5,620 nt of DNA from contig NYTN01000088.1 in the NCBI GenBank assembly GCA_002683515.1, positions 1-5,620 of the forward strand. The letters run 5' to 3'. This DNA comes from Rhodobiaceae bacterium. Its GTDB lineage: Bacteria; Pseudomonadota; Alphaproteobacteria; RS24. This document shows positions 1-4,123 of the stretch, piece after piece. Every line of letters starts with the position of its first letter. The first letter of the stretch is position 1. The notes below the pieces were generated by a model. It saw only the letters and a list, made by a program, of their open reading frames with translations. It was not told the origin of the DNA and made no database searches. The position numbers were made by a program, and so were the translations under genes.

Positions 1-6
1 ATATTT

Positions 7-16
7 TCACCCCCTT
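7..16 (-). promoter_or_regulatory. Strong ribosome binding site of a gene starting just left of the window
   Basis: Read on the minus strand, this is AAGGGGGTGA, which differs at one base from the full anti-16S complement AAGGAGGTGA. It lies just after the TAG stop (23-21) of the 108-residue gene. Seven bases after the G run, the window ends in AT (positions 2 and 1), which would become an ATG start if the next base is G. This implies that the leftward operon continues with a further gene only about 20 bases after the previous stop. The gene itself is outside the window and cannot be named. Confidence 0.7.
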
Positions 17-20
17 ACTT

Positions 21-347
21 CTATTCGGATTTATTGCCAATATTACGCCCAGCCTCTAGAATATTTTTAATCATGTTTACGCGCTCGATATCCATCGCGC
101 CAGACGTATCTTCATTAGGAGTATAAGAAGTTAACTCATCAGTATCGAGCAGACCTTTATCACTCAGAAATGCCTCAAGTGTGATTAACCTATCCTTCAC
201 ACTTGAATGTTCAGCCATTAGAGAAAGCAACATAGATAGAAGCATGTCAGTTTCAGCTTGGTCAAAAAAGAATTTGCGACCACCTTTTACTTTTTTAGAA
301 ATAGTTTCAGACACATTTATCTCATTTTTTTTGGGAGCCAAAGCCAT
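21..347 (-). CDS. Small helical protein of unknown function, partner of the methyltransferase
   Basis: A 108-residue protein that I cannot assign to a characterised family. It has a basic N-terminus (about residues 7-25, with KKVKGGRK). A long amphipathic helix follows (about 31-62), rich in Leu and Met and ending in KDRLITLEAFL, then a turn with GLLDTDEL (65-72), an acidic linker, and a C-terminal helix (about 86-99). It has no signal peptide, membrane segment, Cys or obvious catalytic residues, so a dimerising or partner-binding role is more likely than an enzymatic one (inference). The frame is open up to 473, but that upstream part lies inside the conserved end of the methyltransferase. 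I therefore place the start at the ATG at 347-345, giving a 26-base overlap with the methyltransferase stop. The Shine-Dalgarno there is poor, and a GTG at codon 12 is an alternative start. The overlap indicates translational coupling to the methyltransferase. I vaguely recall similar short proteins beside methyltransferases of this type in other proteobacteria, but could not check. Confidence 0.72.
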   Translation of the reverse strand: MALAPKKNEINVSETISKKVKGGRKFFFDQAETDMLLSMLLSLMAEHSSVKDRLITLEAFLSDKGLLDTDELTSYTPNEDTSGAMDIERVNMIKNILEAGRNIGNKSE

Positions 348-1491
348 ACCACTGAATACCGTCGGATAAGCGACCAGTGTTTTCATCAAAACTTGCATCT
401 GCTGAAATCGCAGAGGCAAAAATATCATTTGATACATATGTATAACGAGGCATAACGGACTCAAAGAAGGCATCTTCAGGGAAACCAGCTTTACTGCACA
501 AATCTCGATAGCCTAAATCTCTAAAGGTTTTGTAGAATGGCTCATTATTATAATAACTGTCCCAATCCAGATAAAACGCATCATAGGGTGTTAATGAGTC
601 ATTAGGCGGTAATTCCATATGTATCATTACCCCGCCTTTTTTAAGAACCCTATGAGCTTCATTCATAAATTTTCGGATTTCTTTAACCGGCATTTCATGA
701 AGAAACATTGATGAAAAAACTACGTCAACAGATTCATCATCAAAAGGAAGTGCTTGAGCTGATGCCTGACGGAAATGTGCTTTTATATTCATCGCTTCAG
801 CACGGGCATGCGCGTACTGCAGACAAGAAGCAGCCAAATCCAATCCATATATTTCTGCGGATGGAAATGTTTGTTTCCAAGGCAGCGTGTTGTGACCAAT
901 TGTACAACCAACATCTACAATTGTCTCAGGCTTTAAATCCGGAAATTTCAGACGAACACAATTTGCCATTGACATGCCGATATCATTGAACTGCTCACCC
1001 ATTGCACCAAAAGCAAAGACGTTGAAGCCATTATCATAAACTGAACCAGCCAACGAATTAGCACCTTGAACGCGCCCTTCATAATTTCCAGGCATTAAAT
1101 GAATATCGAGTGAGGTGTAATATTTTGGAATTTCAAAATCGGGGTCTAGCTTTAGTGAACCTTCAGCTTGTTTACTATAAGTTTCCACCTGCTCTCTTAG
1201 ATATTCGATATTATTGTTTACTTCATCAATGACCGAGCCCCACACCATCTCCTGGGCAGCACAACGAATACTGCTATAACGTGAAAAAATTTCCCTACCT
1301 TGCATAGCTTTGTGAACCTCAAAGCCATTAGAGAAATCATTATCTGAAGCAATATTTTTTTCAAAATCTTGACGCATATCATTCGCTAAATCATTTAGAA
1401 CATACGCCCTTAATGATGATACAAATTTTTCTTTGTAAATTTGATCCTGTGTTTTGTTCAGATCTAAACCGTGCCCAAGTTTGCTATTCAT
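322..1491 (-). CDS. Class I SAM-dependent methyltransferase with long N-terminal domain
   Basis: A 389-residue cytosolic protein with a Rossmann-type methyltransferase core in its second half. Motif I is IVDVGCTIGHN (191-201), a variant in which the usual GCG is GCT. The acidic residue ending strand 2 is D218 in GLDLA. Then come ASAQALPFDDESVDVV (243-258), FLHEMP (263-268), and the post-motif EAHRVLKKGG (278-287) leading into HMELP. These predict transfer of a methyl group from S-adenosylmethionine to a small molecule. The acceptor is not predictable. Residues 1-185 form an additional, largely helical region with DIHLMPGNY (129-137) and a Gly/Phe-rich stretch before the core. This is longer than in simple UbiE-like enzymes of about 250 residues and may shape the substrate pocket or a dimer. 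The start at 1491 is supported by AGGGG five bases upstream (1501-1497). The gene follows the YciI gene after 89 bases and overlaps the next small gene by 26 bases. The enzyme fold is certain; the role in the cluster is not. Confidence 0.9.
   Translation of the reverse strand: MNSKLGHGLDLNKTQDQIYKEKFVSSLRAYVLNDLANDMRQDFEKNIASDNDFSNGFEVHKAMQGREIFSRYSSIRCAAQEMVWGSVIDEVNNNIEYLREQVETYSKQAEGSLKLDPDFEIPKYYTSLDIHLMPGNYEGRVQGANSLAGSVYDNGFNVFAFGAMGEQFNDIGMSMANCVRLKFPDLKPETIVDVGCTIGHNTLPWKQTFPSAEIYGLDLAASCLQYAHARAEAMNIKAHFRQASAQALPFDDESVDVVFSSMFLHEMPVKEIRKFMNEAHRVLKKGGVMIHMELPPNDSLTPYDAFYLDWDSYYNNEPFYKTFRDLGYRDLCSKAGFPEDAFFESVMPRYTYVSNDIFASAISADASFDENTGRLSDGIQWYGFGSQKK
325..332 (-). other. A8 run at the methyltransferase stop codon (possible slippage site)
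   Basis: On the coding (minus) strand, eight consecutive A form the last codons of the methyltransferase (CAA AAA AAA TGA). The same bases lie in the overlapping small gene as AAA AAA AAT GAG. Loss of one A during transcription, or a +1 ribosomal shift, would skip the TGA and join the methyltransferase in frame to residue 8 onward of the small protein. A-runs of this length are known to promote RNA polymerase slippage in bacteria. Whether this one is used is unknown. Confidence 0.35.
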
Positions 1492-1496
1492 TGCTT

Positions 1497-1501
1497 CCCC
1501 T
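1497..1501 (-). promoter_or_regulatory. Shine-Dalgarno of the methyltransferase gene
   Basis: AGGGG on the minus strand, five bases before the ATG at 1491-1489, fixes the methyltransferase start. The 89-base gap behind it (1492-1580) is AT-rich. I see no convincing hairpin terminator and no clear -35/-10 pair there. The only structure I noticed is a short direct repeat, AGGCTgtAGGCT on the minus strand near 1564-1575. Read-through from the YciI gene is therefore plausible, although a weak internal promoter cannot be excluded. Confidence 0.65.
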
Positions 1502-1580
1502 ATTTGTATTCTGTAATGTTATTTATCCCCGATTAATAAATAAGTAGATTAGACATTAAATAAGCCTACAGCCTTATATA

Positions 1581-1916
1581 CTACCAAGTTATACCACCAA
1601 CTTGATCACCAAGCGCAACCTTTAAGAATTTAATTTCCACACTTTCCCATATATTAGCTTGATAATAAGGGTCCCCTTTTAGCCATTCGCGGGCTTGTTC
1701 AATCTTATCAGTTTTATAAACCAGCATTGACCCATTTATGTTCTCCCCGTCATCAGAATACATCGGGCCAGCAAGTGCAATGTGATCAACAATACTTGCC
1801 ACATGATCCATGTGCCCTTGCATATGCGTATGGCGTGATTGGGTTGCTTCTTCAGAGACCCTATCTTTACAATAAGCGACTACAAACATTTTTCGATTTT
1901 GAGCTTTATCATTCAT
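1581..1916 (-). CDS. YciI-family protein (dimeric alpha/beta-barrel)
   Basis: A 111-residue protein with the YciI/YCII-related layout. It has a first strand FVVAYCKD (11-18), then a His-rich helix with R28, H31, H35 and H38. Next come IALAGPMYSDDGE (46-58), a central strand GSMLVYKT (62-69), a helix EQAREWL, the family signature GDPYY (81-85), and a final strand ESVEIKFLKVALG (91-103). The fold belongs to the ferredoxin-like dimeric barrels that include muconolactone isomerase and EthD-like proteins. A conserved His/Asp pair is thought to form the active site. No reaction is established for most members, so an isomerase, decarboxylase or hydrolase step is possible (inference). The first nine residues precede the usual family start at MFVVAYC. 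The ATG at 1916-1914 is preferred because it overlaps the upstream stop as ATGA and has AAAGGA eight bases before it. This overlap predicts translation coupled to the HMG-CoA-lyase-like gene. Confidence 0.88.
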   Translation of the reverse strand: MNDKAQNRKMFVVAYCKDRVSEEATQSRHTHMQGHMDHVASIVDHIALAGPMYSDDGENINGSMLVYKTDKIEQAREWLKGDPYYQANIWESVEIKFLKVALGDQVGGITW

Positions 1917-2833
1917 AATATTTGTCCTTTAGCTAAGCCAACATTACTAATAAATCCATAAAGAGGCTCTCCGGGCAGTGCCTCAATAAGAATATTCTTT
2001 ACCTTAAGTAATTGGTCAATATTAATTCCTGTTTTTAATCCCATCGACTCAAGCATATATACCAAATCTTCCGTAACGATGTTACCACTCGCTCCGGGAG
2101 CTGTGGGGCACCCTCCAAGGCCACATAAAGATGCATCAAGCGTCGTAATACCCTCCTCAATACCCGCAAGAGCGTTCGCAAGCCCGAGACCTCTAGTATT
2201 GTGAAGATGCAATGTTCTTAATTTATTAGCACCAACTACTGAACGTAATGCCTTTACCCGTTTTTTTATATCAGCGGGGTTTGCAGAACCTGTTGTATCG
2301 GAAAGCCCGAGTTCATCTGCCCCAGCTTGTAAAGCAGCTTCGCCCAATTTAAGGATTATCGACAAATCTATCTGCCCAGCAATACTGCATCCAAAAGCGG
2401 TAGACAAATTAACTTCGAAATAAGGCTGATCATCTTTAGGTAACGTTTTTATCAACTCAGCGATAGATTTAATTTCTGATAAAACTTTCTCATGGTTACG
2501 GTTAAGGTTAAGGATACTATGCTCTTCACTAACAGATAAAGGGAGGCCAATTTTATGAGCGCCAGAACTAATCGCCATTTCAGCCCCTTTCAAGTTTGGC
2601 ACCAAAACACATACTTCTAGCCCGGTTAGCGTTTTGGCAAACTTAACGACTTCAGCCGTATGGGACATTTGAGGCAACATTTTTGGTGAAACGAAAGACC
2701 CAACTTCTATTTCCTTCACACCCGCTTCAAATTCAGCTTTTATCCAAGCCAGTGTGGCTTCCAACGGCATCATTCGGTCGATACTTTGCAATCCATCCCT
2801 AGGACCGACCTCGCAAACATTTATATCATTCAT
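1913..2833 (-). CDS. Hydroxymethylglutaryl-CoA lyase-like enzyme (HNTRG subtype)
   Basis: A 306-residue TIM-barrel enzyme of the HMG-CoA lyase/DRE-TIM metallolyase family, full length for the family (about 300). Family members split 3-hydroxy-3-methylglutaryl-CoA, or related 3-hydroxyacyl-CoAs, into acetyl-CoA or similar plus a keto compound, using a divalent metal. Visible motifs are EVGPRDGLQ (8-16), giving catalytic R12 and metal ligand D13; EVGSFVSPKMLPQM (43-56) with E43; HLHNTRG (209-215), whose H209 and H211 match the metal-binding His pair; and GLGGCPTAPGASGN (238-251), with the loop Cys C242 and ligand Asn N251. Two features depart from the classical enzyme. HDTYGQ is replaced by HNTRGL, and the GCPYEG stretch is GCSIAG (148-153). 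The true substrate may therefore differ from HMG-CoA. It is the first gene of the leftward unit, read from the divergent region shared with the CoA-transferase. The ribosome binding site is weak (GAG six bases before the ATG). Confidence 0.9.
   Translation of the reverse strand: MNDINVCEVGPRDGLQSIDRMMPLEATLAWIKAEFEAGVKEIEVGSFVSPKMLPQMSHTAEVVKFAKTLTGLEVCVLVPNLKGAEMAISSGAHKIGLPLSVSEEHSILNLNRNHEKVLSEIKSIAELIKTLPKDDQPYFEVNLSTAFGCSIAGQIDLSIILKLGEAALQAGADELGLSDTTGSANPADIKKRVKALRSVVGANKLRTLHLHNTRGLGLANALAGIEEGITTLDASLCGLGGCPTAPGASGNIVTEDLVYMLESMGLKTGINIDQLLKVKNILIEALPGEPLYGFISNVGLAKGQIL
1925..1930 (-). promoter_or_regulatory. Shine-Dalgarno of the YciI gene inside the upstream coding region
   Basis: AAAGGA on the minus strand lies within the last codons of the HMG-CoA-lyase-like gene, eight bases before the YciI ATG at 1916. 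It supports that start over the internal Met10. Together with the ATGA stop/start overlap, it indicates coupled translation. Confidence 0.6.
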
Positions 2834-2862
2834 TAGATACTCATATTAACTCTAGTTTTAAT

Positions 2863-2880
2863 TGTTATAATTATATAACA
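2863..2880. promoter_or_regulatory. Palindrome in the divergent promoter region (candidate operator)
   Basis: TGTTAT-AATTAT-ATAACA is a perfect inverted repeat with 6-base arms and a 6-base centre, sitting midway between the two divergent genes. It contains the TATAAT boxes of both strands. A protein bound here would therefore block both transcription units. The length and spacing suit a dimeric regulator of TetR, GntR or MarR type, but no regulator gene is in the window. The region is so AT-rich that a chance palindrome is a real alternative. Confidence 0.4.
2866..2871 (+). promoter_or_regulatory. Possible -10 box for the CoA-transferase operon
   Basis: A perfect TATAAT on the plus strand, which would start transcription near 2878, some 43 bases before the CoA-transferase ATG. 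No good -35 box is present 16-18 bases upstream (the sequence there is close to ATATTA). The promoter may need an activator, or the match may be incidental. Confidence 0.3.
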
Positions 2881-2899
2881 TTATCATTTTAGTATTCAA
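2870..2899 (-). promoter_or_regulatory. Candidate sigma-70 promoter of the leftward operon
   Basis: On the minus strand there is a TTGAAT -35 box (2899-2894; four of six consensus bases), an 18-base spacer, and a perfect TATAAT -10 box (2875-2870). Transcription would start near 2863 and leave a leader of about 30 bases before the HMG-CoA-lyase-like gene. The surrounding DNA is very AT-rich, so the match could be chance, but the position between divergent genes is right. Confidence 0.5.
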
Positions 2900-2920
2900 A
2901 GATAACTTACGTTTTTATTA

Positions 2921-4123
2921 ATGGACAAAACCGCAACCTCACTACTCAAAGGCATAAAAGTCGTAGAACTATCTCATATGGTTATGGGCCCTTCAACAGG
3001 ATTGCTTATGGCAGACTTGGGGGCTGAAGTCATCAAGATAGAGCCTATTGATGGAGACAAGACACGAAATCTTCGTGGCTCTGGTGCTGGCTACTTTTCA
3101 ATGTATAACAGGAATAAAGAAAGTATTTCTTTAGACCTGAAAAGTAATGAAGGTCTGGAAATTGCTAAAAATATTATTTCAGGTGTGGACGTACTTATTG
3201 AAAATTTCCGAAGTGGAACAATTGACCGCCTAGGCTTGGATTATGAAACCTTATCAATAGCTAATCCTGGTCTTATTTATTGTTCTGAAAAAGGTTTTTT
3301 AACCGGACCTTATGATAAACGCACAGCTCTGGACGAAGTTGCACAAATGATGGGAGGACTTGCCTATATGACAGGCCCGCCAGGTCAACCTTTGAGAGCA
3401 GGCGCGTCCGTTATAGATGTGATGGGGGGTACTTTCGGTGTTGTAGCAATTTTGGCTGCTTTATTGGAAAGGGTTGGTACAGGAAAAGGTAGGCTCATCC
3501 ACAGCGGTCTTTATGAGACTTGCGTCTTCCTTGTAGGTCAACATATGGCGCAATATGCCGTAACCGGCGAAGCAGCAAACCCTATGCCAGTAAGAATTTC
3601 TGCTTGGTCTGTTTATGATATATTTGAAACAAAAAATAATGAGAAAGTTTTTGTTGGCATTGTAACGGATGGCCAGTGGCGCGCTTTTTGCAAAACATTT
3701 GAATTATTCGACTGGGCGCAAGATAATGATTTTGCAACGAATAATCAAAGAATAGAAAAAAGGGTAGTAATTCTTGAACGACTTGGTTCACTTTTTAAAC
3801 AAATGAACACCCAACAGCTAATTGATAAACTCTCATCTTTCGGAGCACCATTTGCACCCATAAAACGTCCTGAAGATTTGTTTGATGATCCGCATCTTAA
3901 CGCCAATGGCGGCCTAACCTTGCTTAATTTGCCAGGCGGAAAAGAGACAAAATTACCAAGCCTGCCATTAGAAGTTGACGGTCAACGCCCCCCTCTTAAA
4001 TCTGACCCCCCTCATATAGGTCAACATACGATAAAAATTTTAAAAGAAATTGGATTAAAAGACGACGAAATTCAAAATTTAATAAATGACGAAGTCGTTG
4101 GAATACCGTCGGAAAATGACTAA
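2921..4123 (+). CDS. CaiB/BaiF family III CoA-transferase
   Basis: A 400-residue cytosolic enzyme of normal length for family III CoA-transferases (formyl-CoA transferase, CaiB, BaiF; alpha-methylacyl-CoA racemase is a relative). These move CoA from one acyl-CoA to a free carboxylic acid. Visible hallmarks are the N-terminal LLKGIKVVELSHMVMGPST (8-26), DLGAEVIKIEPIDGD (32-46), NRNKESISLDLKS (63-75), DVLIENFRSGTIDRLGLDY (90-108), a Gly loop TGPPGQPLRAG (151-161), and ASVIDVMGG (162-170). In the last of these, D166 aligns with the catalytic Asp that forms the acyl anhydride. TGKGRLIHSGLYE (187-199) and the C-terminal FGAPFAPIKRPEDLFDDPHL (307-326) complete the fold. The family is broad, so the donor and acceptor cannot be named. 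The setting suggests activation of an acid later cleaved by the divergent HMG-CoA-lyase-like enzyme. The ATG at 2921 places the first motif at the usual distance. No Shine-Dalgarno is visible before it. The stop overlaps the next gene by 8 bases. Confidence 0.92.
   Translation: MDKTATSLLKGIKVVELSHMVMGPSTGLLMADLGAEVIKIEPIDGDKTRNLRGSGAGYFSMYNRNKESISLDLKSNEGLEIAKNIISGVDVLIENFRSGTIDRLGLDYETLSIANPGLIYCSEKGFLTGPYDKRTALDEVAQMMGGLAYMTGPPGQPLRAGASVIDVMGGTFGVVAILAALLERVGTGKGRLIHSGLYETCVFLVGQHMAQYAVTGEAANPMPVRISAWSVYDIFETKNNEKVFVGIVTDGQWRAFCKTFELFDWAQDNDFATNNQRIEKRVVILERLGSLFKQMNTQQLIDKLSSFGAPFAPIKRPEDLFDDPHLNANGGLTLLNLPGGKETKLPSLPLEVDGQRPPLKSDPPHIGQHTIKILKEIGLKDDEIQNLINDEVVGIPSEND

Noticed and set aside
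348..473. Upstream in-frame extension of the small gene on the minus strand (a 150-residue version starting at 473)
   Set aside because: This part lies entirely inside the conserved C-terminal coding region of the methyltransferase. Its peptide has no protein-like pattern, and the ATG at 347 gives a sensible protein.
708..989. Plus-strand open frame across the methyltransferase SAM-binding region
   Set aside because: It is antisense to motif I and the following strands of the methyltransferase, and it has no domain pattern of its own.
1564..1575. Short repeat AGGCTgtAGGCT (minus strand) in the 89-base gap, considered as a terminator or operator
   Set aside because: It is a direct repeat, not an inverted one, so it cannot form a hairpin. 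No U-tract follows, and its small size makes chance likely.
1727..1918. Plus-strand open frame opposite the YciI gene
   Set aside because: It is antisense to the YciI core motifs, short, and without family features.
1907..2833. The same ten bases ATGAATGATA at the starts of both the HMG-CoA-lyase-like and YciI genes
   Set aside because: Considered as a shared translation signal or duplication trace. The match is only about ten bases, the flanks differ and the proteins are unrelated, so coincidence is the simplest explanation.
3582..3791. Minus-strand open frame inside the CoA-transferase gene
   Set aside because: It is antisense to a well-supported family III CoA-transferase, its peptide is low in recognisable structure, and it has no ribosome binding site or partner.
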